Shown: in pieces, positions 41,301 to 52,470 of the stretch
Layout: each line of letters starts with the position of its first letter
Position numbering within the stretch: the stretch's first letter is position 1
Source of the DNA: Corella eumyota
Lineage: Eukaryota > Chordata > Ascidiacea > Phlebobranchia > Corellidae
Length of the DNA stretch: 64,000 nucleotides
NCBI GenBank assembly: GCA_963082875.1
Contig: OY720098.1
Coordinates: forward strand, 9,796,001-9,860,000
Direction of reading: 5' to 3'
Notes under the pieces: model-generated
The model's database searches: none
The model's input: the letters and a program-made list of their open reading frames with translations, nothing else
What the model was told of the DNA's origin: nothing
Program-made: the position numbers and the translations under genes

Positions 41301-44300
41301 AATGAGCCATAAAATATTTGTTAAAAATGTGTCACAACATTATTTTGTTATTTTATATTTAATTTTAAAGATTTTATATGTAAAAACATGTTTGTGTGGA
41401 AAAATTTATTTTTGTTGTTTTAAAAATCTGAATCAAACAAAGCGAGAGGTTATCTAAGTTGTAACACTTAAGATATTTACTGACCTAATTACATCATTAA
41501 CAGCTTATCAGGTTTAAAACTATATATACCACATAACAAGAATACAAGTTAACTAATTATAGATTTTAAACTATGTGCTTATACTTATAATATGTTTATT
41601 GTAATAATATATTTAATATAAATGTATACAAACATCTTATAAAAATATTAACAATAAAATAAATCTAAAAAAAAATTAAAAACATAATTTTTTTGTTAAT
41701 TTTTACTTGGATTCTGAGCGATCTTTTCCTTCTTCTTTTTACTAGATGTCTTCTGTGTACAACTCCTCCATCCTTCTCCTCTCTCCTTCCACATTTTTCC
41801 TTGGAAGAGCAAGCAGGAGCAAGTCCTGCATCCGGAATAACTTCGACTAGGTTTGAATCTTCTTGGACTAAAAATTCAAAAAAGTCAATTTACAACTAAA
41901 GTTAAAAATTAACGCAGCTGAGAATTTCAGCAGTTTTTAAGTAAGTCCATTGACACTATATTTTAATAAAACAAAACTAATTGTAGAAAAAATCAATGTA
42001 AATATATTATTTATACCAATTTTTTTCTAAAAATGTGAATATTAACTGAATACTTTGCAATTTTTAATTTAAAAAGTATCACTTTAGTTGCTTACCAGAG
42101 GGGGGTAGAACATGAATTGCAGGAGGTAGTGAATTACTTATAATGGAAGCTACACTGTAAACAAAAATAAAAACACATTTGTTCAGTTTTCCATGCATTA
42201 CAAAAGCCTGATTTGCTTATTACATTACAAAATAATGAAAATCCTACAAAAAATAAATACCTTCCAGTTGGGGAGGGAGGTAGGGCAAGCGAGAAGGACA
42301 TCAGACTCTCGCGTCGACTTTCATCTGAGTTGGATGTTGAAGAAGATTTTCTGGAGGCTACATCAATTGGGAAGTTCTTTGGTCGTAACCATGACGACGA
42401 TGTCGTGGAGCGAGATTTTGACCCATTGTTGTTGTCAGAAAATGCTCTGAAAAATATATTCCTTTAATTAAAAAAAATTTTATAGTTAAAAAAATACAAT
42501 TTTTTAATGACAACGGGTATGCTTCTTATGAAAGTCAAAAATAATAAATTAAATAATTTATTTTTTTTTAGTTTGTGTACATATGTTTGCTTTTTATTTA
42601 CAAAGTGGGTTTCCTGATTAATTAAAATTTAAAATATGATTATAATCTAATGACCATACATTTTAAAAACAAAACACTTTAATTTATTCAAAATAAACTA
42701 TCAATAGAAAAAATATAAATAAATTCCAATTAGTACATTTTAAAAATGAAATTTTACACAACAAAAAAATTTTTGAATAGAACAAAAAACTTTTGGTAAT
42801 TCTAAATTGTAAATGCAATTAAACAAACAAAGTTCACCTACTTTTTAGATAAACTAGGTGCAATTATTCCAGCAATTTCTAAAGGAGTTCTCGTCCACGA
42901 ATTTAAAACAGAAGAATTAAAACTGAGCTGAAAATTAAGACTTTCGGCGCCTTGCAAATATCTCAGAAATATGTCAGCCTACACAAATATTTGAACAGGT
43001 TAGAAAACTATCTTTTTGCATAAAGTAAATATTTAAATGACATTAAAACAATATTAACTTATAATTTTAATCAATTTCATACCTTGATTAATTGTTAAAG
43101 TTATTAATATTTTTTTTTAATTCCCAAAACTAAACAAATAGAGGTGTGGTGGGCCAAACATTATGGATTTACAATTCTAATACTTAAAAACCTAATTTAC
43201 AACAAATAAAGAAACAAATAACAAAAAAAACAATAAAAAATTGAAATAATTCCCAAAATACCTGTTCAGGGTCGTTAAACAGAGCATAAGGTAGATAATA
43301 ATGATTTAACGTTGTTTTATATTCCGAAGTTAAAAGAAGAGAAGATAAATATGAGGATAAAGCTGCATCGTTTAACGCAAGTCTTAACCATGCACGACAT
43401 CGTCCTATACTAGTTTTAATCCAGTTTAATTTTCGAACCTAAATATAAAAAAAATTAAAAACAACAAATATAAAAGCTTAAGATGCTTAACAAAAAAAAA
43501 TCATTTATTTTTTTTTTTTACTCATTTCCTTTTTTATAAAAAAAACAATGACCTTAAAGACAAAAAAAACACTAACCTCAATGACTAAAAGCCATTGGTC
43601 ATATACAAGAGCAAATATTGTAAAAAAAAAATTGTGTATTTTTTAGTAACTGCAAATTCCAATCATATTAACGCTAATGATAAACAAAAAATTAACCATA
43701 CTAATATTTATATGAAGGTATAAGCTATTAACAGATTAAGTTGTCAACATGATGACAATTGTTTACCTGTGTTAGGCTATCTTTATGACCAATCTTCACT
43801 ATTAAATTCCAAAATTGGGGTTTATATAATTCACCATCCTTCCTTTTGTCATAGTAACTTAACTGTTTATATTTAAAAATTAGTAAAAAATAAAAATTGT
43901 ATATAATTCAACAGTTCTCAACATATTTATGATTTTGATACTTTTAGCAAAATTTAGTTGATGTTTTTTTATGATCTTACTATAATGAAAGTAATTATAT
44001 GTGTTTGCTATTTTACACACTCGTAAAAAACACAACATATAATTAAATAAACTTTTGTTTAAATTATTTTACATTGGCATTTTATATAAAATAATACAAA
44101 TATTGAATCTTATATAATGTTTACAATTTGAACAATTTGTGTAAAACTACCTTTAATCCATGAACAAATGCAGCTTCAATTACAGAAATAAATTGAGAAG
44201 CAACATCACTGTCAGATTGAACACTAGGGGCACTTTCAACCTTTTGAGCAATCTCGTGTTGCAACAGTTTAACACTTGATGACAAATTCTAGAAAATAAT

Positions 44301-44582
44301 ATTAAAGTTTGTTTAGTTTATTTCCTTATTGTACTGTACTATCTTGATCCAACCTTGTAACACTAAAAACAATAACAATCCACTTATCAGTATCAAATTA
44401 CAAAAAAAAACTTACTCAAAGCCAGGACATAATACTACAATAACAATTACCTTGTAAAAATGATTAGTTATTTTCAAGAATAAAATTTTAAAAATCAAAA
44501 CTTTTACTAAATATACAAAAAAATGCTTTCAAACCTCATTTATTTCCTTTTTTAAAGTTTTATGTTGTTCTATTAATTTCAT
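35323..44582 (-). CDS. PLEKHM1: PLEKHM1 homologue: RUN, PH and Rubicon-homology domains
   Basis: Twenty-one exons close in phase to 1,041 aa (human PLEKHM1, about 1,056): 44582-44535, 44288-44151, 43862-43767, 43438-43262, 42978-42842, 42446-42261, 42154-42096, 41867-41707, 41148-40996, 40671-40316, 39632-39415, 39075-38892, 38805-38711, 38526-38436, 38086-37896, 37581-37453, 37309-37171, 36948-36766, 36668-36482, 36076-36011, 35454-35323. RUN domain ~17-200 (IEAAFVHGLK, GRCRAWLRLALND). A long Ser/Asn-rich low-complexity linker ~200-640. One PH domain ~640-740 (FWRTRWFILTSESLTYYKD ... LREWATVLQ). Rubicon-homology zinc region ~795-1015 (CADCASP, YYCHQCHSN, HLFSPHDLYKV, CELCMAKGFLCEIC, CDLCKGVFHK, CPRCERRC). 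The family links Rab7 late endosomes/autophagosomes to HOPS and Arl8 for lysosome fusion. Only one PH domain is evident where human has two, and no clear LIR motif was found. Confidence 0.92.
37775..37876 (-). repeat. tRNA-derived SINE head in a PLEKHM1 intron
   Basis: On the minus strand: GTAGTGGTTAGAACA (A-box-like), TGTGAGGTCATAGGTTCAATTCC (B box) and a CATGCTGTATCACCCCTTGG stretch, the same order as the fuller SINE copies at 45.3 and 49.5 kb. It is truncated and diverged, and ends only about 20 bp from the splice donor of the exon at 38086-37896. Confidence 0.7.
38335..38390 (-). repeat. Possible SINE/tRNA-like remnant
   Basis: Minus-strand CTCGAGTTTAAATCCCACTG resembles a B box followed by the usual CACTG of the local SINE head; a separate plus-strand fragment GGCGCAGTGGTAATCTC near 38151 resembles the A-box end. 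Both are too short to prove. Confidence 0.3.
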
Positions 44583-44600
44583 TTTGATAGCTTCATAAAC
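44578..44600 (-). promoter_or_regulatory. Five-codon uORF overlapping the PLEKHM1 start
   Basis: Just upstream on the minus strand an ATG opens the frame ATG AAG CTA TCA AAA TGA, whose stop overlaps the main start codon (ATGA). If included in the mRNA it would favour termination-reinitiation; a spliced-leader acceptor at the AAG inside it could instead remove it. Confidence 0.4.
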
Positions 44601-45320
44601 CAAACTTTAAAATTAAGTCATTCTAAACAAATACAGGTACTATAAGTAATGTAATATGGCTGTGTGTTAACTGTTCAATGATATCTTGTTCCTGTTCCTG
44701 TTAAGCATGTATACTAAGAGCTGAATGGGCCTGATAGGGAATATTTTGTCTGTTTATATACTGATTTAGTCAGTCAGTTTGTTGGTGTTTACCATGTGAA
44801 CTAACTGACAACTAAAAAAGCGATAAATTTAATAATAATAACTGACACTACTAGCAATCTAGTATTTAACAAACGCAAATTATAATTGTCAGATTATAAA
44901 ACAAGAACAATAACATTCGATTATTTTAGAATAAATTAACGGTATTACTTAACAAATTAGACCTTACCCTTTGATTACATATACCGCTTACGCTGGCACA
45001 AAGTCAAAACTTAACGAACCGAGTAATCACAAGTCGTTTTTACGCAACTTACGTCTGTCTGTACATGCATTAGAGATGATTCATTAACATTAAGAAGAAA
45101 GGAACTTTGTTTATTTCTACGCTAGAAAATACAGAGTTGCCAAATAACATTTTATTATATAAATTTAGTTCCTTAAATTCTTACGTACGTAATTTTAATA
45201 ATTTTTATATAGATCGCAGTTAGTAACCGATTTAAAGTCTTTTTTATTGTTTTTCGTAAAAAACAGCATAATATAAGTTCATTCAAATATACTAAATGTG
45301 TAGGCAATCCAAAGTTGGCC
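44583..45320. other. PLEKHM1 upstream region with a duplicated block
   Basis: Includes the 5' region of the PLEKHM1 homologue and, from about 44850 to 45250, a block similar to 48640-48980 (shared ACCGCTTACGCTGGCAC and AACTTAACGAACCGA). No exon was recognised. The shared block marks the left part of the tandem duplication that also contains the P450 copies. Confidence 0.6.
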
Positions 45321-45620
45321 GGCAGCGTGGTGTAGTGGTAAGAACACTTGCTACACCACACATGAGGTCGTGGGTTCAATCCCCACTGATCTCATGCTGT
45401 AGCGCCCTTGAGTAAGGCGCTAGAAACGGTATAAACTCCTGCTGAGCCAGCACTTAATCAGCAGCATAATTACCGGGCAATTATAGTCTCTATAATATCC
45501 CAAACTGCCACAGGCAACTCGAGACTGGGTCGGGGTAACTTATGTTACTCTATGTTTAAGTCGCGCATTCGACTTTCCCACATCGAGGATAAAGATATAT
45601 ACAAAAAAAAAAAAAAAAAA
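45321..45620 (+). repeat. tRNA-derived SINE, full-looking copy with poly(A)
   Basis: Head GGCAGCGTGGTGTAGTGGTA (A box), GTGGGTTCAATCCCCAC (B box), a ~200-bp body (GCGCCCTTGAGTAAGGCGCT, GACTGGGTCGGGGTAAC) and an A-rich tail of about 18 A. It differs from the copy at 49.5 kb at about six positions in ~265 bp. No target-site duplication could be read with confidence. Confidence 0.92.
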
Positions 45621-45734
45621 GTCATAGTCCCATAGTTTCAGGCTTAATTTTAAAAAATGTGTGTTGCACAAAATTATGAGTAATGCATGTCCTTGCATAA
45701 GGCTATGGAGTTTAAGATCAGCCTAAGTTAATCC

Positions 45735-48387
45735 CTAACATTCATAGTGGGGGCAAACATGTTGAACTCCACTACTTATACCACCATGTAAACTAGGTAG
45801 TCCTTCCATGGAAGAAATCTTGAATTTTTGAAAAAATCTGACAAAGGAAATAAATATTTCCATTCTGGCTAAATTTTTACCAATACAAAACCTAGGTCCA
45901 ATAGAAAATGAAAGAGTTTTGTTAGTAGAGGGCACATATTTTCCTTCTTTTAAATGTCGGCCTGGCAAAAACAGTTCAGGATTCTCCCAAACTTTTGGAT
46001 CGTTGTTTACTCCCCAAATATTGGACATAATATGTTAAAAATATAGATAACTTCTGTAATTAAAACTAAAATTGATAATATAAAACTTAAATTTTTTAAA
46101 TATTTTCCCTATACTAATTACTTGGCAACTTAAGATTGCACAAAGTTAACAAACATATATTTATTACATCTGTTCCTTTTGGTATGTGATAACCATCTAA
46201 TTCAGCAGATTCTGTTGTCATGTGATTTATTCCTAATGGGGATGTGGAAGCAAATCTTAGGACTTCGTCAATAAACGAACAAGTAAAAGGCATTTGGGAT
46301 TTTAAATTCAAAGTTGCTAATGCATTTTCACCTTTAAAAAGTACAACAAAAAAGTTGTATATAGATATTCAATGTTTAAAATTTAACTCTTGCATTTACC
46401 CAACACATTGTCAATTTCATCATAAATATCTTGTTGGCATTCCTTATGTTTAAGAAAGCAAAGAAAAGCCCAATCTAAAGTCTTACTTGATTCAACAATG
46501 CCACCCATATACAGATCTCTGGTATAAATTTCAAGTTGTTCATTCTAAAGAGTTATTTATGTTAAAAAATTTAGAAGCAGAAGCATAAATTGAATACTTC
46601 TATGAAATTAGTTTCTGTACAACTTCAAATTATAAATAAAAAATTTAATTTAATTTACTGTGAAACTGGTATCGGGGTTGTCCTTTTCCTGCAGTTGTTC
46701 ATAAATGTAACAATCAATAAAATCTTTCAAGTTGTTTTCATCAAAATTATCCCTGTGTTCCTGTATTATGCTTTTCATTAAATCTGTTTAACAAAAGTAA
46801 ATAAATGCTTCAAAATTAAAAAATTAAAAATAAAGACACTGGGTATTAGATTTTAAAAATTGTATATATATATCTTTTTTAGATTTAGTTGACCTTTGTA
46901 TGAAATTTATATAATTATTTACTTGTTAATTGTTATCAATAAAGAATATGGTTAATATTTATAGAATTTAAATTTAAAAAATTTAAATCAGTATATATAT
47001 AATTTTTTTAAAGTTGTGATAACTATTACCTATTTGTTTCAACATAAACTTGCAAAATCTATCGTTTGCCCCTTTTATTATTGGTAAATGTCGAAATGAT
47101 GGCATTAAAAATATCAGCATTATTTTCCATAAATCTTCACGATTGCCTAACCTACATAAATTATAAAAAATATTTAAAAGAAATTCTAATATATATTATA
47201 AAATTGGATTTAAAATTTCGAGATTTAAAATTTTAATTTAAATTTTAGCACAATGCACAAATATTTCTGTATTCTGAACTGAAAATAAGATTTGATGAAA
47301 AACTGGATCCGAGTATTCAAATCTTTTTCCGAAAATAAAACCAGCAATTACATTTCCAGTAAACTTTCTTGTAAATGGCTGTGAATAAATTAAAATATAT
47401 TGACAGTACAATCAAAATTTAAATTTTATACATAATATACTTCTCCTAAAGAAGAATTTAAAATTACCCCCAACTTACAGTAATATCTATTGGTGTATCC
47501 TTCTCTAATTCTAAAAGACTTTTAATAACATAATCCACCTCTTCATTTATAACACCTTCCATCGACGTCTTTCCAAAGCCCAAACTAATTTATTAGGTAT
47601 ATATATTTGTTAAAAAATGGTAGAATAACATACAAAGAATAAAATGTTACCATTTTTAAATGTTAAATACTTCATCTGTTATGTTACCATTTTTAAATTT
47701 AAAATACTTCATGTGTGATGTAGCCCTTACATTAGGTTTTAAACAATATTTATTTACCATCTTAATGTCTTTAATCCAAATTTCCTTTGAATCTTATAGT
47801 TTGCATTATAATTTCCTTCAATAATTCCTTTTCTACCACTAATTTGACAAAACAACTCAACCCATGGTCTTCCAGAAAACTTTTTACTTTGCTTTACAAA
47901 TGCCTACAATACAAATCAATATTTTTTAAATGAATATCAACAAAGAATACAAAAATATGTGGTTTAAATTATAAATAAAAAAAGGGTCCACTTAGGGGAT
48001 TTGAACTTAAGGCCTTTGATGTTTTGATCACATCGATCTCTAATAACATCATACCACCCTGTTTAATGTATTAGGCTATAGAATATTACCAAATAAGAAG
48101 GGCAAATAAAACTTTACCTGATGGCATGCATCATAGGTGTTAAATACAACTACATTATTTGTTCCAAACTTTACAGACATAACATCGCCATATTTTTTAC
48201 TCCATTTCTTAAACACTTGCTCAGGTTTGGTTGAAGTAAAGGGTAAAACCCCCAAAATAGGAACCCCCTTAGGTCCTGGGGGGAATCTGAGGTGTATAGG
48301 TTGATACCATTTAAAAAGGTAAAATAAAGTTGCAAGTAATATAAACAATAGTAGAAGATAAGACAGGGAGAATAGTTGAAAAAACAT
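45735..48387 (-). CDS. CYP2-like cytochrome P450, copy 1 (possible pseudogene)
   Basis: Nine exon blocks: 48387-48118, 47903-47758, 47584-47479, 47378-~47269, 47151-47030, 46783-46659, 46544-46400, 46331-46168, ~46031-45735; about 494 aa if spliced as in copy 2. N-terminal anchor and PPGPKGVPILG hinge; ETLR-type helix K as EVLR; haem loop FSIGPRFCIGKNLARMEIF with the Cys ligand. Helix I reads YMGGIVESSKT instead of the usual AGT-x-T-T-S. Reading frames of all exons are intact, but two splice sites are altered relative to copy 2: the donor after block 4 reads AATAC-AGAAAT (copy 2 AATGC-GTAAAT) and the acceptor before the last exon ends CAT instead of CAG. No in-frame substitute was found for the acceptor. 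Microsomal monooxygenase by family; substrate unknown. Either recently disabled or spliced in an unseen way. Confidence 0.8.
47985..48062 (-). repeat. tRNA-like SINE head in P450 copy 1 intron
   Basis: Minus strand GGGTGGTATGATGTTATTAG followed about 35 bp later by AAGTTCAAATCCCC gives an A-box/B-box pair at tRNA spacing. Truncated after the head. Absent from the same intron of copy 2, so it arrived after the duplication or was lost there. Confidence 0.5.
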
Positions 48388-48439
48388 CCTTGTTGGGCTG
48401 CAAAAGAAATTTTATACCTTAATAAAGAAAACAGGGTCG

Positions 48440-49540
48440 CACTAAAGGCCCGTTCACACGGCGTACGCAACGCAACGCAACGTAGTGTAAGATTTCGCAA
48501 CCATTTAAAATGAACAGAGTGGTTCACACGTACGAAAGTTTGCGTAAGTTACGTAAGATTTCGTAAAGTTTTGTAGCTGAAGCTTTACACCCGACAACCT
48601 ATATTTTTTAGGCATTACTTGTGTAACTTGTGTCTGACTATCAGCGAATTTTAAATAAATAAAACAAAAACAATATCATTACAGTTATTTTAGAACAAAT
48701 AAACAATATAACTTAACAAATTAGACCGCACCCTTTGCTTAAAAATACCGCTTACGCTGGCACTCAAAACTTAACGAACCGACTAGTCAGCCAGTCTCAA
48801 GTCACTTATTGCGCCACTTTCTTGCAATGAAGATGATTCATATAAGAATGATAAAACTAGGTAATTTTTACGCTAAAAATACAAAGTTGCGAAATTATGT
48901 TTTGATACAAAAATTTTAGTTTGTTAATTTCTAACGTTTCTGTTAAATTCGTGATATTAATATTTATATGAAGATCGCTTTTTTATTATTGATTTAAAAC
49001 TTCTAATTTTGTTTTTGAATTAAAAAAAAACTCCTTACATGTTTTATTTTAATGTATTTACATGATTTTACAAATAATTTTTTTACACATTTACATTAAT
49101 AACATTTAGATAACACATATCTGCATAGCACAAAATAAAAAAGTTAACTATGATTAAGGGTACATTACCTTAAAGTTAACTATTTCACTATAGTAACGAT
49201 TAAAATTTTGTGTTTTTCTAACTGCCCTATGGGCAGTGGGACCTGTACTTGTGTACAATTGAATTACAGTGCATTTTTGATTGCATTAGATGGCAGCTAG
49301 TTCGCACAAGTTTTTGATTCGTAGGATATGTTTGAAAAGGTGGTTCTCCTGTAATTTTTTTGTTGGTTAATTAAATTATTTAACAATCTGGTAATATTTT
49401 TCGTTCTTTTTTGAAATCAGATAATTTTAAATGACATTTTAGAGCAAGTTTGCATGGTCAACAGGGGCCGAGTGATTAATATTGCCTTAGAGTTTATGTT
49501 CAATTTTTCTTTCTGTCCTAAGAACTGGACTGCTGATTTA
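48440..49540. other. Region between P450 copies; duplicated block and short repeats
   Basis: 48450-48570 holds two direct copies of GTTCACACG(G)CGTACG about 58 bp apart and ACGCAACGCAACGCAACG repeats of the kind found in small transposon ends. 48640-48980 matches 44850-45250 (tandem duplication block). 49000-49540 is AT-rich without exons and has no counterpart at the left copy. Promoter of P450 copy 1 must lie near 48390-48600. Confidence 0.55.
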
Positions 49541-49541
49541 A

Positions 49542-49832
49542 AGCGTGGTGTAGTGGTAAGAACACTTGCTACACCACACATGAGGTAGTGGGTTCAATCC
49601 CCACTGACCTCATGCTGTAGCGCCCTTGAGTAAGGCGCTATAAACGGTATAAACTCCTGCTGAGACAGCACTTAATCAGCAGCATAATTACCGGGCAATT
49701 ATAGTCTCTATAATATCTCAAACTGCCACAGGCAACTCGAGACTGGGTCGGAGTAACTTATGTTACTCTATGTTTAAGTCGCGCATTCGACTTTCCCACA
49801 TCGAGGATAAAGATATATACAAAAAAAAAAAA
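49542..49832 (+). repeat. tRNA-derived SINE, second full-looking copy
   Basis: Same head, B box, body and A-tail as the 45.3-kb element, with about six differences over the body. Its 5' end lacks the first few bases (AAGCGTGGTG rather than GGCAGCGTGG). It sits at the equivalent place 3' of P450 copy 2. Confidence 0.92.
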
Positions 49833-49921
49833 GCTAGGAAAGCTTTTACATTGTATCTAAGGCAGTGCGAAATGATTATTTACATATGTATCAAAAATAA
49901 ATTTCTTTACACATACATTAC

Positions 49922-52470
49922 CTATCGTAATTGTAAATAACATTCATAGTAGGGACATGTGTGTTGGAGTCCACTACTTATACCATCATGTAGGCTAGGT
50001 AGTTCTTCCTTGGAAGAAATCTTGATTTTTTGCAAAAATCTGACAAAGAAAATAAATAATTCCATCCTAGCTAAATTTTCACCAATACACAACCTTGGTC
50101 CAATAGAAAATGAAAGAGTTTTGTTAGTAGAGGGCACATATTTTCCTTCTTTTAAATGTCGGCTTGGCGAAAACAGTTCAGGGTTCTCCCAAACTTTTGG
50201 ATCGTTGTTTACTCCCCAAAGGTTTGACATAATCTGTTAGAAATAATGATGATCTTTTGTAGTTAAAACTCCAAATTTTGCTTGTTTTTCTTAATACTAA
50301 TTATTTGACATCTTAAGATTGGACAACAATAGCAAAGTTACCATTTAAATATTCTTTAAATTAAAAATTGTAATTATTACATCTGTTCCTTTTGGTATGT
50401 GGTAACCATATAATTCAGCAGCTTCTGTTGTGACGTGATTTACTCCTAGTGGAGATACAGAAGCAAATCTTAAAATTTCATCAATAAACGAACAAGTATA
50501 AGGCATTTGGGATTTTAAATCCAAAGATGCTAAATCATTTTTACCTTTAAAAAATACAATATAGAAATTTGTTATAGATCAAAAGTTAATATTTGTTATA
50601 TTACAATCTGTATTTAATGTGTGAAAATTAACTACTTTATTTACCCAACACATTGTCAATTTCATTATAAATTTCTTGTTGACATTCTTTATGTTTAAGA
50701 AAGCAAAGAAAAGCCCAATCTAATATTCCACTTGTAGTTACAATGCCAGCAACAAGCAGATCTCTTGCATAAATCACAAGTTGAGCATCCTAAAAAAATC
50801 ATATGTTGAATAATTTAGAACCATAAACATATAATTTAATACTACTACAAAATATATTTTTGTTCAGCTTCAAATTTTAAATGAATAAAATTTACTGTAA
50901 AACTAGTGTCTGGGTTGTCTTTTTCTTGTAGTTGTTCATAAATAAAACAATCAATAAAATCTTTTAAATTGTTTTCATCATAGTTCTCCCTGTGTTCTTG
51001 TATTTTGCATTTTATTATATCTGTTTAACATGAATAATTAAATACCTAAATGGACTAAAAAAAATCAAAATATAGACCAAAAATATATATGGTATTTGTT
51101 ATAAGATTTTAAAATTTTATATAATTTTCAGATTTTTTCGACCCCGTAAAATTTGTATCATAACTTAACTGCTAAACGGTATCACCAAAATATTAAGGGT
51201 ATTATCTTTCAAGATGCTGCAGCATAAAATAAAACTAGATTTTTATATTATTAAATTTAAATCAGTAATTATTTTGCTAAAATTTTTAAATTCTTATCTA
51301 TATGTTTCCACATAAACTTGCGAAATCTATTGTTTGCTGCTTTTATTACAGGTAAATGTCGAAATGATGGCATTAAATATATCAGCATCATTTTACCTAA
51401 ATCTTCACGATTGCCAAATCTAAATAAAATATTTAAAAAAAATAAAATAAATTCGAACACAATGAAATTGTTTTATTTAATCGAAAAATTTGGTATAAGT
51501 TGTAACAAATTGCACAAATATTTACGCATTCTGAACTGCAAATAGGATTTGGTGAAAGACCGGATCAAAATATTCGAATCTCTTCCCGAATAATAAACCA
51601 GCTAAAACATTTCCAGTAAACTTTCTTGTATATGACTGAATTCAAAATATATTTTTATAAGAAAAGTACTTTCTAGCAATTTTAAATCAACCCTTAACTT
51701 ACAGAAATATCAAATGGTGTATCCTTTCCTAATTCTAAAAGACTTTCAATGATATAATCAATCTCTTTATTAATAACATTTTCCATGGACCTTTTTCCAA
51801 AGCCCAAACTGATTAAAAGATATTTATTTAACATATATAAGTTATATTGTAAAATATTCAAGTTGTAAAATAACCCATAATAATAAAAAAATATTTATTT
51901 ACCTTCTTAATGTCTTAAGTCCAAATTTTTTTTGAATCTTAAAATCAGCATTGTAAGTTTTCAGAATAATTCCTTCTCTTCCATTAATTTGATGAAACAA
52001 CTCCACCAATGGTCTTCCAGAAAACTTGTTACTTTGCTTTACGAATGCCTACAAATCAAACTACATCTTGTTTGAATATTTAATGGGATTTACAACTTTG
52101 CAATCTAAGAGTTTAAACATAAGACCAATCACAACAATCACATTGTCCTGCTTAGTAAAGCTAGCTTTAAAAATTACTAACCAAAAAAAGCAAACTTTAC
52201 CTGATAGCATGCATCATAGGTGTTTAATACAACTACATTATTTGTTCCAAACTTTACAGACATAACATCCCCATATTTTTTACTCCATTTCTTAAACACT
52301 TGCTCAGGTTTGGTTGAAGCAAAGGGTAAAACTCCCAAAATGGGTACCCCCTTTGGTCCTGGGGGAAATCTGGGGTGTATGGGTTGGTACCATTTAAAAA
52401 TGTAAAATAAAGTTGTAAGTAATATAAACAATAGTAGAAGATCAGAAATGAAAAATAGTTGCAAAAACAT
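49922..52470 (-). CDS. CYP2-like cytochrome P450, copy 2
   Basis: Nine exons in phase, 499 aa: 52470-52201, 52048-51903, 51808-51703, 51635-51526, 51419-51298, 51020-50896, 50789-50645, 50544-50381, 50233-49922. The same architecture as copy 1: membrane anchor, PPGPKGVPILG, helix I LLVAGIVTTS (canonical AG-x-x-T), helix K EILR, PERF-like region, haem loop FSIGPRLCIGENLARMELF. One oddity: the donor after exon 5 reads CATATAG-ATAAGA where copy 1 has CAAATAG-GTAATA, so GT has become AT. Reading on through it meets a stop after 11 codons. Other splice sites are canonical. Either a rare AT-AG intron, an allele, or a disabled gene. Family role: ER monooxygenase using NADPH-P450 reductase; substrate unknown. 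Confidence 0.85.
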
